64,000 nucleotides of DNA, taken from NCBI GenBank assembly GCA_045107005.1, contig JBGCFP010000101.1, positions 1 to 64,000 on the forward strand, given 5' to 3'. This document shows, piece by piece, positions 17,551-27,348 of this stretch. Source of the stretch: JBCCMA01 sp045107005. Its GTDB lineage: Bacteria; Pseudomonadota; Gammaproteobacteria; Steroidobacterales; JBCCMA01. Every line of letters begins with the position of its first letter. The stretch's first letter is position 1. The position numbers were made by a program, and so were the translations under genes. The notes below the pieces were generated by a model that worked only from the letters and a program-made list of their open reading frames with translations, was not told where the DNA came from and ran no database searches.

Positions 17551-18942
17551 TTGAGCACGTTCACCCTTATCTTATGTGTCTTGGCGATGACCGCTGTCGG
17601 CTACGTTCTGGCGTGGCAGCGCTCGGTTTCCGTGTCTGGGGGACCGGGGCAATCCCGCAAACTCCATTCGCTGTCGTCCTATCATGGGGCTTATACCGCC
17701 CTGTGGATGACGTTGCCGGTGTTCGTGATGGTGCTGGTCTGGGGTATGGCTCAGCAGTATTTTATTGAGAGCAATCTGGTTGCTCAATTGCCGCAGAAAT
17801 ATCAGGAGATGACGGCCGATGAGCTGAATCTTGCGCTCAACGAAATCTCCAATCTGGCCACTGGCGGCATTACCAACTTTGAACAGCCCGATGAGGCGGC
17901 TAAAGCGGCCGCTAACGAATTTAGTCGGCTGTACCAGCGTTCAGCGCTCTATCGCACTCTCTTGGGTTTCGCGCTGGCGATCGCCGGCTTCGTGCTTTCC
18001 TGGCGCCGGATTAGCGTGGAATTTCGTGCGCGCAACCGGGTAGAAAAGATCGTCCGGGGGATATTGCTGGCCTGTTCCATGGTCGCCATCTTGACCACCA
18101 TCGGCATTCTTCTGTCGGTCATTTTCGAGGCGATACGTTTCTTCGGAATGGTGCCGCTTACCGATTTCCTGTTCGGATTACAGTGGTCGCCGCAAACCGC
18201 CATTCGCAGCGATCAGGTGGGATCATCCGGATCCTTTGGCGCCATTCCCTTGTTCAGCGGCACTCTGCTCATCGCCGTGATTGCCATGTTGGTCGCGACG
18301 CCGGTGGGGCTAATGACCGCGATCTATTTGTCCGAGTACGCCTCCAAGCGTTTTCGCGCTTTTGCCAAGCCGGCTCTCGAGGTGCTCGCCGGCATCCCCA
18401 CCGTGGTTTATGGCTTCTTCGCAGTGGTGACCGTCGGGCCCCTGATCGCCGATACGGCGGCACTGGTCGGTCTGGAAGTGACACAAGGGGCAGCCCTTGG
18501 GGTTGGCCTGGTCATGGGTATCATGATTATCCCGTTCGTCTCATCACTGTCGGACGACGTGATTAATGCCGTGCCGCAAGCCATGCGCGATGGCAGCTAC
18601 GGACTTGGCGCAACGCAATCCGAGACCATTCGTCGAGTCGTGATTCCGGCAGCGTTGCCCGGCATCGTGGGCGGCATATTGCTGGCGCTTTCGCGCGCCA
18701 TTGGCGAGACCATGATCGTGGTAATGGCGGCGGGACTGTCGGCAAATCTGACGGCCAATCCACTCGAGTCAGTGACCACCGTTACCGCGCAGATCGTTAA
18801 CCTGCTGGTGGGCGATCAGGAATTTGACAGTGCCAAGACACTCGCCGCGTTTGCGTTGGGGCTGGTCTTGTTCGTCTCGACACTCATTCTTAATGTGATT
18901 GCGCTGCACGTCGTAAGACGTTACCGCGAGCAGTATGCGTAA
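17551..18942 (+). CDS. pstC: Phosphate ABC transporter permease PstC
   Basis: A 463-residue inner-membrane permease starting at a TTG. It has an N-terminal extension with two or three membrane segments and a periplasmic loop (about 1-160), then the six-helix PstC core. The EAA-type coupling loop is DGSYGLGATQSETIRRVVIPAALPG in outline, around residues 348-372, and LSRAIGETMIVVMAAG follows. It pairs with PstA to form the channel energised by PstB. Nine bases separate it from pstA. Confidence 0.93.
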   Translation: MSTFTLILCVLAMTAVGYVLAWQRSVSVSGGPGQSRKLHSLSSYHGAYTALWMTLPVFVMVLVWGMAQQYFIESNLVAQLPQKYQEMTADELNLALNEISNLATGGITNFEQPDEAAKAAANEFSRLYQRSALYRTLLGFALAIAGFVLSWRRISVEFRARNRVEKIVRGILLACSMVAILTTIGILLSVIFEAIRFFGMVPLTDFLFGLQWSPQTAIRSDQVGSSGSFGAIPLFSGTLLIAVIAMLVATPVGLMTAIYLSEYASKRFRAFAKPALEVLAGIPTVVYGFFAVVTVGPLIADTAALVGLEVTQGAALGVGLVMGIMIIPFVSSLSDDVINAVPQAMRDGSYGLGATQSETIRRVVIPAALPGIVGGILLALSRAIGETMIVVMAAGLSANLTANPLESVTTVTAQIVNLLVGDQEFDSAKTLAAFALGLVLFVSTLILNVIALHVVRRYREQYA

Positions 18943-18951
18943 AGGGCAGAT

Positions 18952-20253
18952 GTGAACGAGCCTAAAAAAGAGAAACGCGGGCAAAACGACACCCTCGAAC
19001 GGGTACGCGCCGGCATCGAAAAGCGCTACAAAAAAGAGCGCCGTTTTCGCCAGATGGGACTGCTCGCCGTTATGGTCGGCCTGGTCTTTCTTCTGTTCTT
19101 TTTTGGCAGCATTATTTCGCGTGGCTATACCGCGTTCGTGCAAACTGAGCTCCAACTCAACGTTACGTTTGACGAAAAAATCATCGACGCCAGCGGCAAC
19201 CGTGACCCGGAAAAACTGGCGCGCGCCAACTATCGAACGGTGGTGCGCAACGCACTGATGGCCGATCTCGGCGAAGTCAAAGGACGCAAGGCGCGCAAGG
19301 CAATACTCGGGCTGGCAAGCAATAGCGCAGCGTTTGAGTTGCGCGATCGGGTCGTGGCGGACCCGAGCCTCATTGGCGGCACGCAAACACTGTGGGTGCT
19401 GGCCGACGACGAAGTGGATTTGTATCTGAAATCAGACCAAACGGCGGAGACCTATACGGGTCGGCTGTCGCCGGAACAAATTGCCTGGATCGACACCTTA
19501 CGCAGCGCCGGCAAGCTGAAGCTGAAGTTCAACGTTGGGTTTTTGACCAACGGCGATTCACGAGAGCCGGAGCAAGCTGGCGTTTTGGGAGCGGCGCTCG
19601 GTTCTTTCTACATGCTTATTATTACGCTCGCCGTCGCTTTCCCGGTGGGAGTGGCCGCGTCGATCTATCTCGAGGAGTTCGCGCCGACCAATCGCTTTAC
19701 TGACTTGATCGAAGTCAACATCAATAATCTGGCGGCGGTTCCGTCGATCGTGTTCGGATTGCTTGGTCTGGCCGTGTTTATCAATTTCTTTGGGTTGCCG
19801 CGTTCAGCGCCTTTGGTTGGTGGATTGGTACTGAGCCTGATGACACTGCCGGTGGTCATTATTGCCGGGCGCGCGTCGATCAAATCGGTGCCACCGTCGA
19901 TCAGGGAGGCGGCGTTGGGCTTGGGCGCTTCGCGCAACCAGGTCGTGTTTCACCACGTCCTGCCTCTGGCGATGCCCGGCATGCTCACTGGCACCATTAT
20001 TGGTATGGCGCGAGCGCTTGGCGAATCAGCGCCGCTACTGATGATTGGCATGGTGGCGTTTATTGTCGACAAGCCGACCGGGCCGCTCGACTCTGCCACC
20101 GCACTGCCCGTACAGATTTTCCTCTGGTTTGATATCCCCGAGCGCGCGTTTACCGAACGCACGTCGGGCGCGATCATCGTGCTGCTGCTGTTCCTGCTCG
20201 CCATGAACGGTACCGCGGTCTGGCTGCGCAAGAAATTCGAGCGTCGTTGGTAG
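18952..20253 (+). CDS. pstA: Phosphate ABC transporter permease PstA (DUF3333 type)
   Basis: A 433-residue permease with a GTG start. The N-terminal part (about 1-190) is the DUF3333 extension found in many marine PstA proteins: a basic helix, one membrane segment, then a periplasmic domain. The ABC permease core follows, with the coupling motif EAALGLGASRNQVVFHHVLP near 320 and ARALGESAPLLMIGM. The stop overlaps the pstB start, indicating coupled translation. Confidence 0.93.
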   Translation: MNEPKKEKRGQNDTLERVRAGIEKRYKKERRFRQMGLLAVMVGLVFLLFFFGSIISRGYTAFVQTELQLNVTFDEKIIDASGNRDPEKLARANYRTVVRNALMADLGEVKGRKARKAILGLASNSAAFELRDRVVADPSLIGGTQTLWVLADDEVDLYLKSDQTAETYTGRLSPEQIAWIDTLRSAGKLKLKFNVGFLTNGDSREPEQAGVLGAALGSFYMLIITLAVAFPVGVAASIYLEEFAPTNRFTDLIEVNINNLAAVPSIVFGLLGLAVFINFFGLPRSAPLVGGLVLSLMTLPVVIIAGRASIKSVPPSIREAALGLGASRNQVVFHHVLPLAMPGMLTGTIIGMARALGESAPLLMIGMVAFIVDKPTGPLDSATALPVQIFLWFDIPERAFTERTSGAIIVLLLFLLAMNGTAVWLRKKFERRW

Positions 20254-21074
20254 CCACCGGTTTGAACAATCCTGCTCAGAACGAAGCCTATGAAACCGTC
20301 GGCAACATTGAGGCGGCCGAGCCGGTATTTCGTGCGCGCAATGTGGACGTTTACTACGGCGACAAGCAGGCCATCGACGCGGTCAACCTCGATTTTGGCA
20401 AGAACGAAGTGGTCGCTCTCATCGGCCCGTCCGGCTGCGGAAAATCGACGTTTTTGCGCTGTCTGAATCGCATGAATGACTCGATTGAATCGGCTCGTGT
20501 GACCGGAGACATCACGATCTACGATGAGGACATTTATGATCGCTCCATGGACGTTGTGCTGCTGCGCGCCCGCGTCGGCATGGTCTTCCAAAAGCCTAAT
20601 CCGTTTCCAAAAAGTATTTACGAGAACGTCGCCTATGGTCCGCGCATACATGGTTTGGCGACAGATCGAGCGCAGCTCGACGACATTGTTTTTACCAGTT
20701 TGCGTAAAGCCGGTTTGCTCGAAGAGGTGAAAGATCGCCTTGACGAGCCCGGCACCGGGTTATCTGGTGGTCAGCAGCAACGGCTGTGTATCGCTCGCAC
20801 CATTGCCGTTGATCCCGAAGTGATTTTGATGGATGAGCCCTGCTCAGCGCTCGATCCGATTGCCACGGCACGGATTGAAGATTTGATCGACGAACTGTCG
20901 GCCAATTACACCATCGCGATTGTCACGCACTCGATGCATCAGGCGGCCCGAGTATCACAACGGACCGCCTATTTTCATTTGGGCAAACTGATTGAGGTTG
21001 GGCGTACCGACGATATTTTTACCCACCCGCGACACAAACTGACCGAAGATTACGTTACCGGTCGCTTTGGCTAG
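20247..21074 (+). CDS. pstB: Phosphate ABC transporter ATPase PstB
   Basis: A 275-residue ATPase with Walker A GPSGCGKST at about 60-68, Q-loop FQKPNPFPKS, signature LSGGQQQR, Walker B VILMDEPCSALDP and switch His in VTHSMHQ; all are typical of PstB. The likely start is the TTG at 20247, overlapping pstA, though a second TTG at 20262 is possible. No phoU, phoB or phoR follows, so the operon ends here and regulation must come from elsewhere. Confidence 0.95.
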   Translation: MVATGLNNPAQNEAYETVGNIEAAEPVFRARNVDVYYGDKQAIDAVNLDFGKNEVVALIGPSGCGKSTFLRCLNRMNDSIESARVTGDITIYDEDIYDRSMDVVLLRARVGMVFQKPNPFPKSIYENVAYGPRIHGLATDRAQLDDIVFTSLRKAGLLEEVKDRLDEPGTGLSGGQQQRLCIARTIAVDPEVILMDEPCSALDPIATARIEDLIDELSANYTIAIVTHSMHQAARVSQRTAYFHLGKLIEVGRTDDIFTHPRHKLTEDYVTGRFG

Positions 21075-21155
21075 TTTGCACGAGCTTCATCGCTGCGTTC
21101 CTGTGTATTACGACGGGGCAGACTGCTCTATCCCACCGACAACAAGGAATTGCTC

Positions 21156-22343
21156 ATGCATCGACTTATTCTGACCGTTTTGGTTACCTTTTCCTTGCTC
21201 GGACTGTGTGCCGCTGCCAATGGCCAGGACAAAGCGCCAGACGCGCTGGCGTTCGACTCGGGCTTGCGCAAGCTGAAACAACGCGACGATCCGGAGGCCA
21301 AGCGCTGGCCACTCAGCAAACGCATGCAGTCTTACGGCACACCTGGGGTGGCAGTGGCAGTACTCAAAGCGAATGGTGAGGTGGATGCACGCGGCTACGG
21401 TGTTCTCCAGGCAGGCAATGCCGACCCGGTCACCAAGGACACCGTATTTTCGGTGGGTTCGGTGAGCAAAATCGTAAACGCTGCGCTTGTGCTGCGTCTG
21501 GTGCAGGAGGGCACGCTGGATCTGGACGCCGATATCAATGGTTATCTCAAGCGCTGGCAAGTGCCAGCCAACGAATTCGCAAAGGCTGGCCCGGTAACGT
21601 TGCGCCATCTTCTGTCACACACCTCAGGTTTTAGCCAGCACGGTTTTGGCGACTTCAAGCCCGGCGCGAAGCTACCATCGGCGCTGGACACGCTCAACGG
21701 CACTGGCCCTGCGACCCATCCGCCGGTGACGTTATTGTTCGAACCGGGCACCCAAATGAAATACTCGGGCGGCGGCATCACCGTGGCGCAGGTCATTGTT
21801 GAAGATGTCACCGACATGGACTACGAGGCGGCGGCACGAAAGTACGTGTTTGACCCGTTGGGCATGTCGCGCAGTACGTTTGTCAATCCGCTGCCCGAGC
21901 AGCACGGCAATATTGCCCGAGCTCACAACAAGCGCGGACGTCCCAGAGCCAAACCCCGCGGCTACGAAGCCATGCCGGAAATGGCAGCGTCGGGACTGTG
22001 GGCCAGTGCTCAGGACCTCGGCGTTTTCCTGCGCGCACTGCTAAGCGATGAGGCTTTCCTGGAACCCGCTGTTCGTGCCGACATGTTCCGCCGCGAAGCC
22101 AATAGCTGGCACGGCCTGGGACCCAGAGTGAACGGCGACGATGCCGGTCACGTTATCCATCACGGCGGCGCCAACGACAGCTACCGGGCCTGGCTTGAAG
22201 GGCACCCGGCGACGGGTGAAGGGCTGGTCATCCTCACCAATGGTGCGGACGGTCGCGAAATGGGTTACGAGATTCGGATTGAGTTGGGCGCGGCGCTCGG
22301 CTGGCCGATTCGCTTTCCCAATGATTTTGGTGAGCCGCAGTAA
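21156..22343 (+). CDS. Exported serine hydrolase, beta-lactamase (class C-like) family
   Basis: A 395-residue protein with a signal peptide (LTVLVTFSLLGLCAAANG) and the serine beta-lactamase/PBP4 fold. The nucleophile motif SVSK is at residues 102-105, the tyrosine motif reads YSGG, and HHGG near 340 replaces the KTG triad. AAGGAA precedes the ATG at 21156. Such proteins are periplasmic esterases, D-aminopeptidases or carboxypeptidases more often than resistance enzymes, so antibiotic resistance should not be inferred. It follows the pst operon by about 80 bases without clear functional linkage. Confidence 0.88.
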   Translation: MHRLILTVLVTFSLLGLCAAANGQDKAPDALAFDSGLRKLKQRDDPEAKRWPLSKRMQSYGTPGVAVAVLKANGEVDARGYGVLQAGNADPVTKDTVFSVGSVSKIVNAALVLRLVQEGTLDLDADINGYLKRWQVPANEFAKAGPVTLRHLLSHTSGFSQHGFGDFKPGAKLPSALDTLNGTGPATHPPVTLLFEPGTQMKYSGGGITVAQVIVEDVTDMDYEAAARKYVFDPLGMSRSTFVNPLPEQHGNIARAHNKRGRPRAKPRGYEAMPEMAASGLWASAQDLGVFLRALLSDEAFLEPAVRADMFRREANSWHGLGPRVNGDDAGHVIHHGGANDSYRAWLEGHPATGEGLVILTNGADGREMGYEIRIELGAALGWPIRFPNDFGEPQ

Positions 22344-22445
22344 TTACGCGTTAACGGGACACAAGCCGGCAACCGCGCTGCGGTTTTCACAACCCATACG
22401 CCTGGTTGACCCGTTGCTACCCTATCCGCTCAGTGCCGCCGCCCG

Positions 22446-25208
22446 TCAGTGACGTGGCGGCGCATAGCTGGTCAGGTTGATGCCTTCCACCGCTGCGGTG
22501 TATTCCTGAATACTTGGCGTGCGACCAAGAATGGTTGAGAGCACAACCACGGGTGTGGACGCCAGCAACGACTCGCCTTTCTTCTCATCCGAGTCTTCGA
22601 CGACCCGCCCCTGGAACAGACGCGTAGACGTGGCCATAACGGTGTCGCCTTTCTCCGCCTTCTCCTGGTTGCCCATGCACAGATTGCAGCCCGGTCGTTC
22701 GAGGTACATCATGTTTTCATAGGTCGCCCGTGCCGTATTCTTGGGCGCCGCGTCATCAAATTCGAACCCGGCGTATTTTTGTAGCACGTCCCAGTCGCCT
22801 TCCGCTTTGAGCTCGTCGACGATGTTGTAAGTCGGAGGCGCCACTACCAGCGGTGCTTTAAACTCGATCTGGCCGCCCTGCTTCTCCAGGTTCTGCAGCA
22901 TCTGCGACAAAATTTTCATGTCGCCTTTGTGCACCATGCACGAACCGACAAATCCCAAATCGACTTTTTTCGTACCACCGTAGTAGGAGATAGGGCGAAT
23001 GGTATCGTGGGTATAGCGCTTGGACACGTCGTCGTTATTGACATCCGGATCGGCGATCATGGGCTCAACAATCTGGTCGAGGTCAACGACGAACTCGGCC
23101 GAGTATTTCGCATTGGCGTCGGGCGTAAGCGCAGGCTTGTCGCCCGAGCGAATCTCCGCGATGCGTTGGTTGGCTTTGTCGATCAGGCCCTGCAGGACCT
23201 GCTTGGCGTTATCCATGCCTTTGTCGATCATGATCTGGATTCGGCTCTTGGCCACTTCCAGAGACTCGATCAGCGTTTCGTCTTCAGAGATACAGATGGA
23301 CGCTTTAGCTTTCATCTCGGCAGTCCAGTCGGTAAACGTAAACGCCTGGTCGGCCAGCAGCGTGCCGATGTGGACTTCGATGATCTTGCCCTGAAACACG
23401 TTGTCACCAAACTGCTTGAGCATCTGCGCCTGCGTCGCGTGCACCACATCGCGAAAATCCATGTGGTCCTTGAGCGTGCCTTTGAACGTGACTTTCACCG
23501 ACTCGGGGATCGGCATGGTGGCTTCGCTGGTTGCCAGTGCCAGTGCCACAGTGCCCGAATCCGCACCGAACGCGACGCCTTTTGACATTCGCGTATGCGA
23601 ATCGCCACCGATAATCACCGCCCAATCGTCGACCACGATGTCGTTGAGCACTTTGTGGATCACGTCGGTCATGGCCGGGTAGCCGCCATCTGGATCACGC
23701 GCGGTGATCAGACCAAACTTGTTCATGAAACCCATCAGTCTTGGGATGTTGGTCTGTGCTTTTCTGTCCCAGACTGAAGCAGTGTGACAGCCTGACTGAT
23801 ACGCGCCGTCGACGGACGGCGAGATCACCGTGGCCGCCATCATTTCCAACTCCTGCGACGTCATCAGGCCCGTGGTGTCCTGCGAACCGACGATGTTGAC
23901 CGTGACGCGCACGTCGGATCCCGCGTGCAGCACTTTGCCCGGCGTTACACCCACCGCGTTGCGGTTGAAGATTTTCTCCACCGCCGTCAGGCCCTGACCT
24001 TCGTGCGAGATTTCGCGAGCTGGCGCATAGACCGCTGGTGGCTCAATGCCAAGTGCGGCCGCGGCGATCGTTTGCAGTTTTTTGCCAAACACCACGGCGT
24101 AGGAACCTTCCGCCCGGATGAACTCCACTTTTTGCGGCGTCAGTGCAGATGCGATGTCGCACAGCTCTTTGCTGCCGTCTTCGTTGTACAGCTTCTTCGT
24201 TGTAGTGTTGATCGTGAGTACCGTGCCCGTATCGACCGAGAAGAGCCGCTCGAGAACCGGTTCGTTGTCTTCGTCGAGCACCGTATTGCCATCGCTGTCG
24301 CGCTTCTTCGCCCAGTTTTTAAGATCGATGCCGATACCGCCGGTCACGCCAACCGTGGTCAGGAAAATGGGCGAGATGCCGTTGGTGCCGCCGACGATGG
24401 GGGCGATGTTAATGAAGGGGACATAGGGGCTGGCCTGCATGCCGGTCCACAGCGCCACGTTGTTCACGCCGGACATACGCGAAGAACCCACCCCCATGGT
24501 GCCTTTGTCGGCCACGAGCATCACGCGCTTGTCGGGATGCTGCGCCTGCAGCTCGCGAATCTTTGCCTGCGCCGTCGGATCGATCAGGCACTTGCCGTGC
24601 AGCTCGCGATCTGACCGAGAGTGCGCCTGATTCCCCGGCGACAGCAGATCGGTGGACACATCGCCAATGGCAGCCACGTAGGTGACGACCTGGATTTGTT
24701 CATCAACGTCCGGAAGCTTGGTGAAAAAGTCGGCGTTGGCGTAGCTTTGCAGAATACCGGTCGCGATGGCGTTGCCCGCCTTGTGCGCCGCCTCAAGTCG
24801 ATCCGTGTCCGCTTCGTACAAGAAGACCTGGGTTTTGAGCACTTCGGCCGCTTGGGTTGCGATGGCGGCGCTATCACCCAACGCCAGATCGAGCAGAACC
24901 TCGACCGACGGCCCACCTTTCATGTGCGACAGAAGCTCAAACGCGAAGTCCGGCGTGATTTCCTCGACCGTCACATCGCCCTGGATGATCTGCTTGAGGA
25001 ACTGCGCTTTCACGCCAGCGGCACTGGTGGTGCCCGGCAAGGTGTTGTAAATGAAGAATTTGAGCGAATCCGCTCTGTGCTCGTGACCCGCGTCCTTAAT
25101 CTGCTCGATCAGTTCAACGACCAGCGCCGCATCGTCGATCGGCTTTGGGTGCAGACCCTGCTCTTTGCGGGCATCGATTTCATTCAAGTAATCTTTATAC
25201 AAGCTCAT
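22446..25208 (-). CDS. acnB: Aconitate hydratase B (bifunctional with 2-methylisocitrate dehydratase)
   Basis: A 920-residue AcnB. The N-terminal HEAT-like domain begins LYKDYLNEIDARKEQGLHPKPID; the swivel domain and the catalytic domains follow (GGDSHTRMSKGVAFGADSG in outline near 540). The [4Fe-4S] ligands are Cys 757 (SCMVHKGD) and Cys 841/844 (PGCNLCMGN). It is longer than the E. coli enzyme (about 865 residues), as in several gammaproteobacteria. It interconverts citrate and isocitrate in the TCA cycle and can act in the methylcitrate cycle. GGAAAAAC lies just before the ATG. Long antisense frames over this gene are shadows. Confidence 0.95.
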   Translation of the reverse strand: MSLYKDYLNEIDARKEQGLHPKPIDDAALVVELIEQIKDAGHEHRADSLKFFIYNTLPGTTSAAGVKAQFLKQIIQGDVTVEEITPDFAFELLSHMKGGPSVEVLLDLALGDSAAIATQAAEVLKTQVFLYEADTDRLEAAHKAGNAIATGILQSYANADFFTKLPDVDEQIQVVTYVAAIGDVSTDLLSPGNQAHSRSDRELHGKCLIDPTAQAKIRELQAQHPDKRVMLVADKGTMGVGSSRMSGVNNVALWTGMQASPYVPFINIAPIVGGTNGISPIFLTTVGVTGGIGIDLKNWAKKRDSDGNTVLDEDNEPVLERLFSVDTGTVLTINTTTKKLYNEDGSKELCDIASALTPQKVEFIRAEGSYAVVFGKKLQTIAAAALGIEPPAVYAPAREISHEGQGLTAVEKIFNRNAVGVTPGKVLHAGSDVRVTVNIVGSQDTTGLMTSQELEMMAATVISPSVDGAYQSGCHTASVWDRKAQTNIPRLMGFMNKFGLITARDPDGGYPAMTDVIHKVLNDIVVDDWAVIIGGDSHTRMSKGVAFGADSGTVALALATSEATMPIPESVKVTFKGTLKDHMDFRDVVHATQAQMLKQFGDNVFQGKIIEVHIGTLLADQAFTFTDWTAEMKAKASICISEDETLIESLEVAKSRIQIMIDKGMDNAKQVLQGLIDKANQRIAEIRSGDKPALTPDANAKYSAEFVVDLDQIVEPMIADPDVNNDDVSKRYTHDTIRPISYYGGTKKVDLGFVGSCMVHKGDMKILSQMLQNLEKQGGQIEFKAPLVVAPPTYNIVDELKAEGDWDVLQKYAGFEFDDAAPKNTARATYENMMYLERPGCNLCMGNQEKAEKGDTVMATSTRLFQGRVVEDSDEKKGESLLASTPVVVLSTILGRTPSIQEYTAAVEGINLTSYAPPRH

Positions 25209-25411
25209 GTTTTTCCAAAAATAGTCGTGATTATGGAAGCCGCGCGCACCGGGTATCCGTTACCGGGCAAGGCATGCTCAGCGCTCAGTACCGGAGTATA
25301 TCAGGCTCGCTTTGCCCGCACGCCGCCGGCTAATGATAGCCGGGGCATAACAGGTCGAAATGGCGAAGGTGGGGCAGAAAATCCGAAACGACTATTTTCC
25401 GGGCCAGCGCT

Positions 25412-25424
25412 GGTCTGACCCCGA
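25412..25424 (+). repeat. Solitary copy of the GGTCTGACCCCGA repeat motif
   Basis: The same 13-base motif is repeated at 35140-35215, where it forms the right end of a larger element. Here it stands alone between acnB and the next hairpin. Confidence 0.6.
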
Positions 25425-25430
25425 GCTTGA

Positions 25431-25476
25431 GGACCTTCGGGCAGAAGATCGAGACGATCTTTCTGCCCGAAGGTCC
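25431..25476. terminator. Long stem-loop after the TSP3/dockerin-like gene
   Basis: Two arms of 20-21 bases (GGACCTTCGGGCAGAA and its complement at the ends) pair with a single bulged base around a five-base loop. It begins three bases after the stop of the minus-strand gene at 25480, so it probably terminates that transcript. There is no clear T run, so it may also act in mRNA stability. Confidence 0.7.
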
Positions 25477-25479
25477 GGT

Positions 25480-26700
25480 TTAGTTTTCCCAGGTTGTGTA
25501 GCCAATAGTGAGCAGCGTTGAGCTCACGACGGTATCGCCGTTGGCGCCGATCACGCTGAATTTAGCGAGGCGGCCTTCGTCGGTGGTCAGACACAGCCAC
25601 GAACCCACCTCCAGATCATTGAAGGAAACACTTGTCTCTGACAGCGTCACGGTCTCACAGTCGAGTAACGTTGGCTCGGTCGTACCGTACAGCGCAATAC
25701 GCGCACCGTTAAGTGGCCTGAAGAACTTCACGGTCGACGTCTGCGCCTGATAGAAGACGTCGGAAGGCGGGGCCAGAAGCCCTTGGGCGACAAAGTCATC
25801 CAAATCGAACGACCAGGTCTGGCTCAACATGAACTCTCCGCTGTCACGAACGGGAACGCTGCAGATATTGGTTGCGCTGCCCGGACCGGGCTCGCTGAAG
25901 AACGCCGCACGCATGATGCCCAGGTCCACGATGTTGACGGCGCCGTCGCCGTCGAAATCTGCGTCCGGGTCCGCGCTGAAAAAGCGCGAGCGAAGAATGC
26001 CCAAATCCGCGACGTTTACGATGCAATCGTTATTGAGGTCAGCATCGCAAGCGTTGCCAAAGCCGTCGCCATCGCTGTCTGTCTGGTCTGGGTTAGACAC
26101 CTCGGCGCAGTTGTCCACGCCCACGTCGACACCGTCGCCATCGAGATCAGCGGTCGAGAAACCCTCCACCACGACACGATACTCGCGTTGTTCGAAATCG
26201 AACCATCCAAACTGATTGCCACCCATGAAACGCGTTTCCGGGAAGGCCACATTGTTCCTTCTGAGGTTAGCGTTTTGCCCGTTAGCGCCAAACGCGCCAA
26301 CGCCAAGCACAATGGCATAGTCGCCGGCGGGCAGTATTACGTCGACGGGCACTAGCGTATCGCTACTGGTATTGCTGGACGAGAAAACGGCGTGGACCAC
26401 CGCAACTTCTTCAACGCTGCCCGTTGGCAGTGGGGTCGGCGACGGTAGTGGCACGATGGCCGCAAACATATCGCCGGTGGACGTCACAATGCCGCCGACG
26501 GCGGTTATTTGCATTTCGGTGGACAATGAAAATCGGACGCCTGCCATGCCTCCCTCACTACCCTGCAATTGCAGGAAGCCGCTCGGAGGGGTTCCACGCT
26601 CCGCGGACTCAAACAAGATATCGGCGCTGACCCCGTGGGTAACCGCCATAGCCGTGATTGCAAGGAGGGCGTGCCTCAAAAGGCGTGGTGTGGTGATCAT
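25480..26700 (-). CDS. Secreted TSP3/dockerin-like protein
   Basis: A 406-residue exported protein. A signal peptide ends near GVSA; an N-terminal beta-rich domain (about 28-180) is followed by a TSP3 stretch with DNCAEVSNPDQ, then two complete dockerin-like loops (DLNNDCIVNVADLG and DFDGDGAVNIVDLG), each followed by LRxxFF or MRAAFF. A PGPGS tail comes next, then a Cys-containing C-terminal domain of about 120 residues. It is a paralogue of the first gene of the window but lacks the LamG domain and keeps both calcium loops intact. Location is extracellular by inference; partner and function are unknown. Confidence 0.8.
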   Translation of the reverse strand: MITTPRLLRHALLAITAMAVTHGVSADILFESAERGTPPSGFLQLQGSEGGMAGVRFSLSTEMQITAVGGIVTSTGDMFAAIVPLPSPTPLPTGSVEEVAVVHAVFSSSNTSSDTLVPVDVILPAGDYAIVLGVGAFGANGQNANLRRNNVAFPETRFMGGNQFGWFDFEQREYRVVVEGFSTADLDGDGVDVGVDNCAEVSNPDQTDSDGDGFGNACDADLNNDCIVNVADLGILRSRFFSADPDADFDGDGAVNIVDLGIMRAAFFSEPGPGSATNICSVPVRDSGEFMLSQTWSFDLDDFVAQGLLAPPSDVFYQAQTSTVKFFRPLNGARIALYGTTEPTLLDCETVTLSETSVSFNDLEVGSWLCLTTDEGRLAKFSVIGANGDTVVSSTLLTIGYTTWEN

Positions 26701-26804
26701 GATTATTGCCTATGTGGGTGGACATTTTTGGTCTCTACATACACGCGTAAGGAAACGCGTGAAATTCCCCCATAGAATATTTTGCTTTTTTCAGGATCTT
26801 CGGT

Positions 26805-26917
26805 TCAGGGCATGAGCCCGCTCGGGCCGGGTGGCAAAAGAACGGCTGACGCAAGAGCCCCAGGTCAACAGTGTTGACCAAGCCGTCGTCGCACAGATTG
26901 CCGAAGCCATCTTGGTT
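26805..26917 (-). pseudogene. Decayed C-terminus of a TSP3/dockerin-like gene
   Basis: Translation gives NQDGFGNLCDD, then LVNTVDLGLLRQPFF, then, after a one-base frame change, PPGPSGLMP and a stop. Compared with intact copies, the DLNNDC segment is deleted and the second loop is gone. The upstream part is absent, replaced by an unrelated membrane protein gene. Confidence 0.7.
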
Positions 26918-26925
26918 ATGTCGCG

Positions 26926-27348
26926 TTAGAATTCTCGCATCCAGATACCGAGCATCCTGACACTCATCGCAACGACCGCAATACTGAGCACGACGAAAAT
27001 GAGCGCCAGAAGGTGATAGGCACCCCTTTTCAGTCGGATTTTCACCCGCGCAAAAAAGCGGGTGCCAGCAGCCGGTTTTTCCGGGATGACGGCAAAGCCC
27101 GATACGAGAACGAAGAACAGAGACGTCCAAAGTACACCCACCACACTTGGCATGAGGAAGACATCGCCATCCATCCCGCCAGGTGCGAAAACGCTCACAA
27201 CGAAAAGCGCCAGGAAAAGAACACCAATGATCGCCACCAAGGGTTTTGACCAACTCAATCTGCGAGCAATGGATGCCAGTCTTTCTAGCACTCTATCAAC
27301 AAGCCTCGCATCAACCCGGTCGCGGCTCACGCGCGACCGGCGGAACAT
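26926..27348 (-). CDS. Small membrane protein
   Basis: About 140 residues with a basic N-terminus and three hydrophobic segments (VAIIGVLFLALFVVSVF, VVGVLWTSLFFVLVSGF and ALIFVVLSIAVVAMSV). The start lies inside the 3' end of the preceding oxidoreductase gene (38-base overlap), suggesting coupling, although an internal GTG start is possible. I do not recognise a family. Confidence 0.6.
   Translation of the reverse strand: MFRRSRVSRDRVDARLVDRVLERLASIARRLSWSKPLVAIIGVLFLALFVVSVFAPGGMDGDVFLMPSVVGVLWTSLFFVLVSGFAVIPEKPAAGTRFFARVKIRLKRGAYHLLALIFVVLSIAVVAMSVRMLGIWMREF

Noticed and set aside
21156..22343. Antibiotic-resistance beta-lactamase
   Set aside because: The fold is right, but the third motif is HHGG and the Tyr motif is YSGG, which fits the broad esterase/peptidase group rather than a resistance enzyme.
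23925..24614. Long plus-strand frames over acnB
   Set aside because: They are shadows of the aconitase gene, rich in His and Arg, with no recognisable domain.
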